Source: an uncultured Drancourtella sp. (lineage in GTDB: Bacteria > Bacillota > Clostridia > Lachnospirales > Lachnospiraceae). Taken from it: a stretch of 16,617 nucleotides of DNA. The position numbers and the translations under genes were made by a program. The stretch spans positions 1 through 16,617 of the forward strand of contig CALFLL010000027.1 in the NCBI GenBank assembly GCA_937880845.1. The letters run 5' to 3'. The notes under the pieces were generated by a model. The model had not been told where the DNA came from and did no database searches. It saw only the letters and a program-made list of their open reading frames with translations. Below, piece by piece: positions 1 through 7,089 of this stretch. The first letter of the stretch is position 1. Each line of letters begins with the position of its first letter.

Positions 1-12
1 TGCAAAAATGAA

Positions 13-55
13 GATGTGAAAAAACTCAATCGAGTTTTTTCACATCCCCTTTTTT
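13..55 (-). terminator. Intrinsic terminator, probably bidirectional
   Basis: A perfect 15-bp stem (13-27 with 32-46) closes a 4-nt loop. On the plus strand it is followed by CCCC and six T (50-55). On the minus strand it is followed by a short tract containing five T. It lies directly after the stop codon of the minus-strand PAP2-type gene, so it should end that transcript, and it may also end a plus-strand gene entering from outside the window. The plus-strand T tract overlaps the PAP2 stop codon. Confidence 0.85.
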
Positions 56-728
56 AAACGGGCTGTTTTGAAAACCGGGATTCTTTTTTTCGTTCTCTGG
101 CATAAACGACCGGATAAAGAATAATTGCCATGCATCCTGCGGCTGCGACATCTACAATGGAATGTTGCTTTAAAAACATCGTCGCCAGAATAATAGAAAT
201 GCCAAGAATCAAAGAACCATAACGAATGATCTTATTGTTCCACAGTTTTTTACTGTGTGATATGGCAATACATACACCGATGGTATTGAATACGTGGATG
301 CTAGGTAAAACGTTTGTAGGGGTGTCCGCTTTGTACAACATTTTGACCATATCTACAAAAATATTGTCACGCTGGAAATGCGTCGGCCGTAAATCCAGAC
401 CGTTTGGAAAAATCGTTGATATGATCAAAAATATAGTCATTCCGGTAAAAAGATAGGCGGCCATTTTGTAAAAACCGGATACATCGTAAAAGAAAAACCA
501 TATAAAAGTAACTGCAATAAATGCAAACCATAACAGGTATGGGACAATAAAAAATTCAATAAATGGTATGTGTTCATCAATTACCGTATGGATTACATGA
601 AAATTCGAGTCTACGGTTACATGTTTCTCAAGATACAAAAACCACGGCATATAGATCAGGATATAAGAAAATACCCATGCATGTTTATATCGGATAAAAA
701 AATGTTTTAGTTTTGTTTTGAATGTCAT
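54..728 (-). CDS. PAP2-family membrane phosphatase
   Basis: A 224-aa integral membrane protein with about six hydrophobic segments (roughly residues 17-33, 57-80, 87-106, 145-157, 168-185, 194-210). It carries the signature motifs of the PAP2/acid phosphatase superfamily: Arg-Pro at 114-115, PSIH at 142-145, and KQHSIVD at 187-193, where His189 and Asp193 would be the catalytic pair. The leading Lys of the canonical first motif is not obvious. The family removes phosphate from lipid phosphates (phosphatidic acid, prenyl diphosphates) or transfers phospho-head groups at the membrane; the substrate cannot be told from sequence. The start is set by AAGGAG about 7 nt upstream. Only 40 bp separate it from the upstream DUF5067-like gene, suggesting co-transcription. 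The C-terminal tail is basic, as expected for a cytoplasmic end. Confidence 0.82.
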   Translation of the reverse strand: MTFKTKLKHFFIRYKHAWVFSYILIYMPWFLYLEKHVTVDSNFHVIHTVIDEHIPFIEFFIVPYLLWFAFIAVTFIWFFFYDVSGFYKMAAYLFTGMTIFLIISTIFPNGLDLRPTHFQRDNIFVDMVKMLYKADTPTNVLPSIHVFNTIGVCIAISHSKKLWNNKIIRYGSLILGISIILATMFLKQHSIVDVAAAGCMAIILYPVVYARERKKESRFSKQPV

Positions 729-745
729 GCAAGTTCTCCTTACAC

Positions 746-759
746 ACAGTAGTTACTGT
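746..759. repeat. Short inverted repeat, possible operator
   Basis: ACAGTA-GT-TACTGT, a 6-bp inverted repeat with a 2-nt centre, lies in the 40-bp gap between the DUF5067-like gene and the PAP2-type gene, just upstream of the latter's ribosome binding site. The loop is too short for an RNA hairpin, so a protein-binding site is the more natural reading, but chance is quite possible. Confidence 0.25.
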
Positions 760-768
760 AGTGATACT

Positions 769-1956
769 TTATTCCAGTTTAATGGTTGTTTCGGCAGTTT
801 TTGCACCGGAACCAAAAGATTCATATACCTGCAAGGTTACATCGGATTTGTCAAGTAGTATAAAAGAAGTGCAGACACGAACGCTGTCTCCTTGACCGAT
901 TTCTTTTGTTTCGTTGTCCGTAAGCTTTTCGTCCGGAACAATCGTAGATTCCAGTGTGGTATTATCCTGCATTGCTTTAAAAGTTACTGCAACGGAAGGA
1001 ACGATAGATTCCTTTCCTTTATTGGTAATCGTATAATATACCAGTAAAGCTTCGTTGCCTTCATAGTCGGTTCCGACTTCTGTCTTTTCAAAGGATACTG
1101 TAAAATTATCAGTGGAAAGACGAAGATTCTTTCCTGAATTTGTAGAGCCTCCGATCACAAATTTTTCAGATGCGAAGGTTGCTCCTCCGACGGCAGCCAA
1201 AGCAAGGAGCAAAACAAGAATCCTCAAAATCATATGGACATCGTACGCTGTACAAAGAGCAAAGAGCATAAAAGCTCCGAAAATACCGGATGCATAAAGA
1301 AAAATCTGAGTAATGAATACAGATCCCGGTATGAATAGGCATCCGATGGAGCCGCCGAGATAAAAGATGGCAGGAACGATGAAAGAAGCAGCAGAGTTTC
1401 TGTTTTGTGTGCATAAAGTTACAATACCACCGATCAACAGACATGCTGCAAGGATCATTCCGGCTGTTCCGGTAAGATCATGGGTATGCATAAAAGTACT
1501 GATGATACCGGAGGAATAGGCTTGATATCCAAGAAAAACAGCACTAAGCAAAGAAATAATCCCAATCAGAATACGAAGACCCTGACATGCAGGTTCGTCA
1601 TTGATCATGGAAGGATTTTCGGAAAAAGACGAAAGGTTTGCATCGGTATTTTTGCTGTCTTCTTCTTTTATATTTAGTAAAGTGTTATAGTTGGCTTTCA
1701 TTTCTTCTTCGCGCTGCACCCTGATATGTTCCGGTGGAATATTGGAATATGTTTGTACCTTTGGTTTCTCAATGGAATCCTGAGATGGAGCAGCCTCTGC
1801 TTGAATTTGAGGTTTCTTCGTTTTTCTGGCAGCTCTGGCTTTGGCAAACTGATTCAAGGTTTCCTGGCTGAATTTTTTCTTACAGGAATCGCACAAGAAA
1901 TAGCCAGGATTTTTTTTACTTTCGCGCAATTCGTTTCCGCATTTAGGACATTTCAT
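769..1956 (-). CDS. Zinc-ribbon, five-TM protein with DUF5067-like C-terminal domain
   Basis: A 395-aa protein built of three parts. Residues 1-30 form a zinc ribbon with Cys3, Cys6, Cys22 and Cys25. A charged linker (about 31-125) follows. Five hydrophobic segments lie at about 127-147, 161-182, 189-209, 213-236 and 242-262. The C-terminal domain (about 275-395) is rich in beta-strand patterns (LLVYYTITNKGKES, SVAVTFKA) and resembles the DUF5067 domain common on surface lipoproteins of gut Firmicutes. With an odd number of membrane passes, the zinc ribbon would be cytoplasmic and the C-terminal domain outside, which fits each part. The frame is open back to 2025, but the start at 1956 is chosen because GGGGAGA lies 7-8 nt upstream and the zinc-ribbon Met follows. 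Function unknown; an envelope sensor is only a guess. Confidence 0.78.
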   Translation of the reverse strand: MKCPKCGNELRESKKNPGYFLCDSCKKKFSQETLNQFAKARAARKTKKPQIQAEAAPSQDSIEKPKVQTYSNIPPEHIRVQREEEMKANYNTLLNIKEEDSKNTDANLSSFSENPSMINDEPACQGLRILIGIISLLSAVFLGYQAYSSGIISTFMHTHDLTGTAGMILAACLLIGGIVTLCTQNRNSAASFIVPAIFYLGGSIGCLFIPGSVFITQIFLYASGIFGAFMLFALCTAYDVHMILRILVLLLALAAVGGATFASEKFVIGGSTNSGKNLRLSTDNFTVSFEKTEVGTDYEGNEALLVYYTITNKGKESIVPSVAVTFKAMQDNTTLESTIVPDEKLTDNETKEIGQGDSVRVCTSFILLDKSDVTLQVYESFGSGAKTAETTIKLE

Positions 1957-2010
1957 AATCTGTTCTCCCCTTTTCCTTTGTATGTCCGATAACAAAATGA
2001 TATGAATGAA

Positions 2011-2040
2011 ATTATAGCATTGCATTTTTTAGTATATCAC
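2011..2040 (-). promoter_or_regulatory. Probable sigma-A promoter of the DUF5067-like gene
   Basis: On the minus strand, TATAAT (2011-2016) is preceded by 18 bp and GTGATA (2035-2040), five of six matching TTGATA. Transcription would start near 2004, about 48 nt before the ATG at 1956. The -10 is perfect and the -35 moderate. Confidence 0.55.
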
Positions 2041-2052
2041 AATTCTATGAAA

Positions 2053-2070
2053 AGAAATTGAAGAATTTCT
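2053..2070 (-). terminator. Weak AT-rich hairpin after the lipid kinase gene
   Basis: A 7-bp stem (2053-2059 with 2064-2070, 4-nt loop) follows the stop of the lipid kinase on the minus strand and is followed there by TTTC. The stem is A/T rich and the T tract short, so termination may be partial and read into the DUF5067-like gene. Confidence 0.35.
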
Positions 2071-2077
2071 AAAGATT

Positions 2078-2995
2078 TTACTTAATGATCACTTTTAGAC
2101 GATCAGATTCCATCATGGCCTTAAAATGATGTTGGAGAAAAATAGGTTCACCGTCTGTGTGAACAGGTAATGGTCTGCTAAAAGCAATATCCGCCCTTTG
2201 ACAACGGTAGGTATGGATTTCTTTAAAGGCGGTATGTTTTCCGATAAAAGCAAACGGAAGGATACATAATACTTTCAGTTTGCTTGAACCAGATACGATA
2301 ATGACATCAAGCCATCCATCGTCAGCAACAGCCCTGGGACAAAATTTCAACCCTCCTCCTTCAAAGGGATGGTTCATAACCGTTGCAAACCAGGCGTTAT
2401 CAAATGTAACAGGCTGTTGTTCGTCTATTTGAAGCGAAGCAGAGCAGGAAGTTGCCAATATGATCCGGTGAATAGCAATCAAAGCATAGGTAAATTTTCC
2501 GAGTTTTATTTTATTTAAAATGCGTTTCAATTTTGAAACAACAGCCTCGTGACAGATAGCTGCATCAAAACCGATTCCGGTGCTTACGGCAAATCTACGG
2601 CTCTTATTGTTATATATAATACGTCCTACGTCCATGTAAGAGTAAACAGATGGTGAAAGAATGGTATCAAGAGCTTTTAGAGGATCAGAAGGAATGTTGA
2701 AGCTTCTGGCAAAATCGTTGCTGGAACCGGTAGGAATGTATCCAAGAGTAATTTTATCAAGATAAACGATTCCGTTGATCACTTCGTTGATGGTCCCGTC
2801 ACCTCCAAGTACGATAAGAGTATGTTCTTTTCCGTCAGAAGTGAACTTTTTTACATAAGAAGTGGCATGTTTCTGGTATTGAGTAAAAAATACGGTGTAG
2901 GGAACATGCCGCTTCTTTAATGTGTCTTCAACCACATTCCAAAGGGTTTGCCCAAGTCCGGAACGGGAATGAGGGTTGACTATAAATGTATACAT
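2078..2995 (-). CDS. Diacylglycerol kinase-like lipid kinase (YegS/DagK family)
   Basis: A 305-aa soluble or membrane-peripheral lipid kinase. The N-terminal catalytic domain opens with FIVNPHSRSG, has the nucleotide-binding signature GGDGTINEVINGI at 64-76, and PTGSSNDFARS at 88-98, all hallmarks of the diacylglycerol/sphingosine kinase fold. The C-terminal beta-sandwich contains the typical DGWLDV and ...VHTDGEP segments. Family members phosphorylate diacylglycerol or related lipids with ATP; in Gram-positives DgkB recycles diacylglycerol released during lipoteichoic acid synthesis. The exact substrate is not readable here. The frame is open to 3061, but the start at 2995 is supported by CAGGAGG about 8 nt upstream and by the family's usual start just before the IVNP motif. 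It has its own promoter (3033-3061). Confidence 0.88.
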   Translation of the reverse strand: MYTFIVNPHSRSGLGQTLWNVVEDTLKKRHVPYTVFFTQYQKHATSYVKKFTSDGKEHTLIVLGGDGTINEVINGIVYLDKITLGYIPTGSSNDFARSFNIPSDPLKALDTILSPSVYSYMDVGRIIYNNKSRRFAVSTGIGFDAAICHEAVVSKLKRILNKIKLGKFTYALIAIHRIILATSCSASLQIDEQQPVTFDNAWFATVMNHPFEGGGLKFCPRAVADDGWLDVIIVSGSSKLKVLCILPFAFIGKHTAFKEIHTYRCQRADIAFSRPLPVHTDGEPIFLQHHFKAMMESDRLKVIIK

Positions 2996-3032
2996 AAGGT
3001 ATGCCTCCTGAAATTTTCCATATATGTAAAAC

Positions 3033-3061
3033 ATTATATGAAAAAATGGACCGGATATCAA
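3033..3061 (-). promoter_or_regulatory. Sigma-A promoter of the lipid kinase, nested in a terminator
   Basis: On the minus strand TTGATA (3056-3061), a 17-bp spacer and TATAAT (3033-3038) form a near-consensus promoter. The start of transcription would be near 3026, about 30 nt before the ATG at 2995. The -35 hexamer and much of the spacer lie within the stem and T tract of the terminator of the preceding hydrogenase operon. Confidence 0.8.
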
Positions 3062-3081
3062 GAAGAGGATATCCGATCCAT
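3041..3081 (-). terminator. Intrinsic terminator of the hydrogenase operon
   Basis: On the minus strand a 14-bp stem (3068-3081 with 3046-3059, one G-U-type mismatch, 8-nt loop) is followed by a run of T (3041-3046). It lies 26 nt beyond the hydrogenase stop codon and separates that operon from the lipid kinase gene. Confidence 0.85.
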
Positions 3082-3106
3082 GGAATTCTTTTTTGAGATC
3101 GTTATT

Positions 3107-4846
3107 TTAACGATTTGATTTTGGCATTTCCCACGCATTATGATCCGTATGAAGGAGCATATGTGCTTTATGGGATAATGGCTGTCCCATAAAATCTGCA
3201 TACAGTTTTAATACATCCGCATTTTCATGAGAAAAACGAAGCGGAGCATGTTTGTCAAGGAAGTAAAGATTCTGCCCACGCTCATAGGCAAGTTCTTCAC
3301 CATCATGGATAATCTGTCCACCTCCGCCGACACATCCGCCGGGACAAGCCATTACTTCAACAAAATCATAATGCACTTCACCACGTTCGATTTGTTTTAA
3401 CAGTCTTCTTGTGTTTCCGAGACCGCTTACAACCGCAGCTTTTACAACCGCATCTCCAATCTTGATTTCAGCGGATTTTACTCCTTTTCCATCGTTACGT
3501 ACGGCTTTAAATGCATCCGGATCGGCATTTTTTCCGGTTACGAGATAATATGCGGAACGAAGAGCCGCTTCCATTACACCGCCGGTTACACCGAAGATCA
3601 CTCCGGCACCTGTGTATTCCTGCATCAATTTGTCAAATTCGCGGTCCACAAGTGTGGAAGCAGGAATGTGTGCGGAACGGATCATACGGGTCAGTTCTCT
3701 TGTGGTAAGAACGACATCTGTATCATGTCCTGCATATTCTTCGTAGAATAATTCCATGTTGCTTTCTCCCTTTTTGGCAACACAAGGCATGATGGAAACT
3801 GTGAATATATTTTCCGGATCTACACCGATGGATTTTGCAAAATAAGTTTTCATAACAGCTCCGAACATCTGCTGCGGTGATTTGGCAGTGGAAAGATTGG
3901 AAACCATATGAGGAAACTGGGATTTTACGAAACGTACCCATCCCGGACAGCAGGAAGTGAACATCGGACGCATTTTTGTTTCACCTTTTGTAAAGCGTTC
4001 CAAGAATTCATTTCCTTCTTCCATGATTGTAAGATCGGCAGAAAAGCTTGTATCAAATACATAGTCAATGCCAAGTTTATGTAAAGCATCTGCAATCTTG
4101 CCGACAGTTGCCTCTTCTCTGGAAAGCCCGAGAGCTTCGCCCCACGCGGTACGTACGGCAGGAGCAATCTGTGCAACGGTAACTTTCTTTTTGTCGGCAA
4201 TGGCATCCCATACTTTTTCTGTATCGTCACGTTCGCGAAGAGCACCGACAGGGCAGTGAGTAATACACTGTCCGCAAAGAGAACACTCTGATTCTTCAAT
4301 CTTACGTCCCCTGGAAACATTGACTGTGGAACGGGCGCCGGTTCCTTCCAGATCCCAGATGTTAAGGCTCTGGATCTTATCGCACACCTGGATACAACGC
4401 ATACATTTCACACATTTTGCGGAATCCCTGATGAGAGGGAAATTTTTATTCCAAGGCTGGCGTTCGATACGTTCCTTAAACGGGATTTCTACGATGTTAA
4501 GATCGTTTGCGATCGTCTGAAGGGTACAGTTGCCGCTTCTGACACAGGTTGCACATTTACAGTCATGCTGAGAGAGAATGAGCTGAACGGTATTTCTTCT
4601 GTCAGCTCGTACTTTTGGGCTGTTTGTGTAGAGAACCATGCCCTCCTGAACGGCGTTGTTACAGGATGTAATAAGACGGTCCTTTCCTTCCATTTCTACG
4701 ACACAAACACGGCATGCAGCAATTTCATTGATATCTTTCAGATAACATAATTTTGGGATCATAATCCCATTTTGAGCTGCCGCCTCCATAATGGTTGTAC
4801 CTTCCGGTACAGAAATTGCTTTATTGTCTATTGTAAGATTTACCAT
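3107..4846 (-). CDS. hydA: [FeFe] hydrogenase, group A, iron-only hydrogenase catalytic subunit
   Basis: A 579-aa cytoplasmic enzyme for reversible proton reduction to H2. The N-terminal 2Fe-2S domain has Cys34, 45, 48 and 62. The His-ligated cluster motif follows (His94, Cys98, Cys101, Cys107). Two 4Fe-4S ferredoxin-type motifs lie at Cys145/148/151/155 and Cys188/191/194/198. The H-cluster domain has all three signatures: TSCCPGW at 297-303 (Cys299 at the proton-transfer position, Cys300 a cluster ligand), MPCVAKKGE at 353-361 (Cys355), and MACPGGCVGGGG at 499-510 (Cys501, Cys505). Length and domain order match the modular CpI-like form. Its start overlaps the stop of the GltD-like gene by 7 nt; AAGGAGG lies 12 nt upstream, slightly far. 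The tight pairing suggests the flavoprotein is its electron partner. The H-cluster maturases HydE, HydF and HydG are not in the window. Confidence 0.93.
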   Translation of the reverse strand: MVNLTIDNKAISVPEGTTIMEAAAQNGIMIPKLCYLKDINEIAACRVCVVEMEGKDRLITSCNNAVQEGMVLYTNSPKVRADRRNTVQLILSQHDCKCATCVRSGNCTLQTIANDLNIVEIPFKERIERQPWNKNFPLIRDSAKCVKCMRCIQVCDKIQSLNIWDLEGTGARSTVNVSRGRKIEESECSLCGQCITHCPVGALRERDDTEKVWDAIADKKKVTVAQIAPAVRTAWGEALGLSREEATVGKIADALHKLGIDYVFDTSFSADLTIMEEGNEFLERFTKGETKMRPMFTSCCPGWVRFVKSQFPHMVSNLSTAKSPQQMFGAVMKTYFAKSIGVDPENIFTVSIMPCVAKKGESNMELFYEEYAGHDTDVVLTTRELTRMIRSAHIPASTLVDREFDKLMQEYTGAGVIFGVTGGVMEAALRSAYYLVTGKNADPDAFKAVRNDGKGVKSAEIKIGDAVVKAAVVSGLGNTRRLLKQIERGEVHYDFVEVMACPGGCVGGGGQIIHDGEELAYERGQNLYFLDKHAPLRFSHENADVLKLYADFMGQPLSHKAHMLLHTDHNAWEMPKSNR

Positions 4847-6672
4847 ACTGTTTCGCGGCCTCCTTTAAATATTCCAAAACCAAAGTGGTCGCATCGCAGA
4901 CAACGTCCTGCTTCCTGCTTTGCTTCCTGGCATGTCATACAGTTTTCTACTCCTTCAAAGTCATGAACACGGTCACATGCTTCGCGTTCTGTCATTTCTA
5001 CGCGTCCGCAAGGCATACGGTCATCCAGATGCGGCTCAGGGATTTCTACATCACAGGTGATCTCATGATGGAATCCGAGATATTCATCAATGTTTGCGGC
5101 AACAACTTTTGCGGCAGCTATGGCACGGATCACGGTAGCAGGACCCGTTGCACAGTCTCCTCCTGCAAATACTCCCGGGATATTGTTGAATCCTCCGAAT
5201 TTTTCGGCCATGATCTTACCGCGTTCAACAGGAACTCCGGCAGCCTGGAAATGTTCAGATTCAATATTCTGTCCGATGGCAACAATAAGTGTTGTACACG
5301 GAACAAATTCATCAGGAAGTCCCGAAGGTTTCACACTTGCACGTCCGTCTTTAATCTTGCTGATCATCTGAGGGGTGACATAAATACCTCTGATGTGGCC
5401 GTTTTCGTCCACTTCGATTTTTGAAGGGGCGGCAAGTGTGCGGATTTCAACACCTTCCGCCACGGCACCTTCGATTTCTGCTGGAAGAGCGGTCATATCG
5501 GCAACACGTCTGCGGTAAAGAATACTTACTTTCTTGGCACCGAGACGTACAGCAGTACGGACAGCGTCCATAGATACGTTTCCGCCTCCGACGATCGCAA
5601 CTTCCTGGCCGGTAAGATCCGGGTTGATTCCCTTTCCTACATCACGGAGAAAACGTACGGCAGACATAACGCCTTCGGCATCTTCCCCTTCCAGGCCAAG
5701 TTTTTTGTCGGTACTTGCTCCGATGGTGATAAGAACGGCATCATACTGTGCACGAAGTTCCTGGATGGTGATATCTTTACCGATACGAAGTCCGTGTTTT
5801 ACTTCAACACCTGTTTCCAAAATGGCTTCGATATCTTCGTTTAACCGGTCTTTTGGAAGACGGTAGTTTGGAATGCCGTAGCGGAGCATACCTCCAAGCT
5901 CCGGAAGCATTTCGTATACGGTTACCTGATGTCCCATCAGCTGCAGGTAATATGCGGCACTTAATCCTCCAGGTCCGCCTCCAACGATTGCTACCGTTTT
6001 TCCGGTAGAAGGAGCACACGGCGGAGGGGCAACCTTTCCTGCGTGATCTGCAGCCATACGTTTCAGACCGCGGATATTGACGGCATCATCTACCATATTA
6101 CGGCGGCATCTCGCTTCACAAGGATGTTCGCAGATAAAACCGCAGGTAGTAGGGAACGGATTGTCTTTACGGATCAGACGTATGGCATCGGCATAACGTC
6201 CTTCGCGCACAAGTGCGATGTAACCTGGAATGTCAACATGTGCAGGGCACAAAGCCACACATGGGACAGGCTGGTTATAAGTACAGGTACAACGGCCATA
6301 TTTGATATGTTCTTCGTAATCCTCACGATATCCGATCAATCCTTTATAAACCATGTTTGCTGCTTCATAACCGATGGCACAGTCGGCACTTTCCATAATG
6401 GATAAAGCGGTGCGTTCCATCAAATCAAGGGTTTCCATTGTGGCATTTCCGTTCAGAACATCCGTGATCAGATATTTTAACTGGGACAGACCGATGCGGC
6501 ATGGAATACATTTACCGCATGTTTGTGCATGACATAATTCTAGGAATGCTCTTGAAATGTCTACTGGGCAAAGTCCCGGAGGGCTGGCTTCGATTCTACG
6601 CTCTAAATCTTTATAAAGCCCCTCAACGACCAGCTGGGCCCTGCTAGGGGTAGGAAGTTCAAGTCTACTCAT
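4840..6672 (-). CDS. NuoF-type iron-sulfur domain fused to GltD-like NAD(P)H flavoprotein
   Basis: A 610-aa redox protein. Residues about 40-115 match the C-terminal iron-sulfur part of NuoF (CGKCIPCRIG at 52-61, plus Cys98); the FMN/NADH-binding part of NuoF is absent. Next is the GltD N-terminal cluster domain (Cys128, 130, 138, 142, then Cys177, 181, 185, 189). The FAD-binding motif IVGGGPGGLSA is at 229-239, and a second nucleotide motif, IVGGGNVSMDA at 360-370, is followed by YRRR, typical of NADP-binding GltD proteins. The FAD-contacting GGD is at 504-506. A C-terminal CxxC pair (Cys578/581, Cys591/594) may hold another cluster. Inferred role: passing electrons between NAD(P)H and the hydrogenase encoded immediately downstream. 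Start set by AGAGGT 8 nt upstream. No large glutamate synthase subunit lies nearby, so true GltD function is unlikely. Confidence 0.85.
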   Translation of the reverse strand: MSRLELPTPSRAQLVVEGLYKDLERRIEASPPGLCPVDISRAFLELCHAQTCGKCIPCRIGLSQLKYLITDVLNGNATMETLDLMERTALSIMESADCAIGYEAANMVYKGLIGYREDYEEHIKYGRCTCTYNQPVPCVALCPAHVDIPGYIALVREGRYADAIRLIRKDNPFPTTCGFICEHPCEARCRRNMVDDAVNIRGLKRMAADHAGKVAPPPCAPSTGKTVAIVGGGPGGLSAAYYLQLMGHQVTVYEMLPELGGMLRYGIPNYRLPKDRLNEDIEAILETGVEVKHGLRIGKDITIQELRAQYDAVLITIGASTDKKLGLEGEDAEGVMSAVRFLRDVGKGINPDLTGQEVAIVGGGNVSMDAVRTAVRLGAKKVSILYRRRVADMTALPAEIEGAVAEGVEIRTLAAPSKIEVDENGHIRGIYVTPQMISKIKDGRASVKPSGLPDEFVPCTTLIVAIGQNIESEHFQAAGVPVERGKIMAEKFGGFNNIPGVFAGGDCATGPATVIRAIAAAKVVAANIDEYLGFHHEITCDVEIPEPHLDDRMPCGRVEMTEREACDRVHDFEGVENCMTCQEAKQEAGRCLRCDHFGFGIFKGGRETVW

Positions 6673-6717
6673 GATTTTTTACCTCTCTAAAATATTTATG
6701 AATTTCACATATATCCC

Positions 6718-6746
6718 ATTGTAACGTATTTTGATAAAATAGACAA
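6718..6746 (-). promoter_or_regulatory. Probable promoter of the hydrogenase operon
   Basis: On the minus strand TTGTCT (6741-6746), 17 bp, TACAAT (6718-6723). The -10 matches five of six and the -35 four of six. Transcription would begin near 6711, leaving a leader of about 40 nt before the ATG at 6672. Confidence 0.6.
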
Positions 6747-6791
6747 TAAAAGTTAAAAAAAAGACAAATAAATTAGATAGTGTGAACAAAA

Positions 6792-6808
6792 TATAGATAA
6801 AATCTATA
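6792..6808. repeat. Perfect inverted repeat, operator-like
   Basis: TATAGAT-AAA-ATCTATA, a perfect 7-bp inverted repeat with a 3-bp centre. It lies between the divergent hydrogenase promoter (about 45 bp from its -35) and the orphan plus-strand promoter (about 28 bp from its -35). The size and symmetry suit a dimeric regulator, but the region is AT rich and I do not recognise the motif. Confidence 0.35.
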
Positions 6809-6836
6809 AAAAAGAAGATATATCAATATTAATGAT

Positions 6837-6865
6837 TTGCAATAGAGAAAAGGCGGAGATATAAT
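6837..6865 (+). promoter_or_regulatory. Consensus-like orphan promoter
   Basis: TTGCAA (6837-6842), exactly 17 bp, TATAAT (6860-6865). Transcription would start near 6872. The only feature downstream before the terminator at 6928-6961 is a short non-coding stretch, so this promoter seems to drive a roughly 90-nt RNA rather than tex. Confidence 0.65.
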
Positions 6866-6871
6866 AAAGTC

Positions 6872-6961
6872 AACAAAAGAAATGGTACACAGATTACCAA
6901 AATAATCAAATTCCCTTCTAAAATGAGAACCTTTCAGAAACGCTTATCTGAAAGGTTTTTT
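6872..6961 (+). ncRNA. Candidate small RNA of about 90 nt
   Basis: Bounded by a consensus-like promoter and an intrinsic terminator, this stretch contains a small hairpin (TGGTA 6883-6887 with TACCA 6895-6899), an unstructured A/U-rich middle, and the terminator hairpin. A 7-codon frame (ATG at 6882, stop TAA at 6903-6905) is present but has no ribosome binding site. It matches no RNA family I recognise. It could be a trans-acting small RNA or an accidental short transcript. Confidence 0.4.
6928..6961 (+). terminator. Intrinsic terminator before tex
   Basis: A stem of 10-11 bp (6928-6938 with 6947-6957) is followed by six T ending at 6961. No protein gene precedes it on the plus strand, so it is taken as the end of the candidate small RNA. 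On the minus strand the following sequence is a poor T tract. Confidence 0.8.
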
Positions 6962-7017
6962 GCCGTTTAAACACAATCTTTGTCTTCTTTTTGACAAGAA
7001 GGAAAAGCGGAAATAAA

Positions 7018-7046
7018 TTGCATACAGACGAATGATAATTTATAAT
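7018..7046 (+). promoter_or_regulatory. Sigma-A promoter of tex
   Basis: TTGCAT (7018-7023), 17 bp, TATAAT (7041-7046). The start of transcription would be near 7053, giving a leader of about 37 nt before the ATG at 7090. Confidence 0.75.
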
Positions 7047-7089
7047 AAAAAAATAAAAATACACCGGTGTGCCGGAAGGAGACAAAGAA

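Larger units (their letters stand above)
6673..7089. other. Intergenic region between divergent hydrogenase operon and tex
   Basis: This AT-rich stretch of about 420 bp has no convincing protein gene. From left to right it holds the hydrogenase operon promoter (minus), an inverted repeat (6792-6808), an orphan plus-strand promoter (6837-6865), an intrinsic terminator (6928-6961) and the tex promoter (7018-7046). No Rex-type operator (TTGTTAA-N4-TTAACAA), often found at fermentative redox genes, was recognised. Confidence 0.7.

Noticed and set aside
4885..5424. A 179-codon plus-strand open frame inside the GltD-like gene
   Set aside because: It lies opposite the FAD/NAD(P)-binding region of a clear protein-coding gene and has no ribosome binding site or recognisable domain.
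6882..6905. A 7-codon leader-peptide frame in the orphan transcript
   Set aside because: There is no ribosome binding site before the ATG and no run of codons for one amino acid, so an attenuator peptide is not supported.
6990..7018. A second promoter for tex with TTGACA at about 6991
   Set aside because: The -35 is perfect, but the base run 17 bp downstream (TAAATT) is a weak -10 compared with the TATAAT at 7041-7046.
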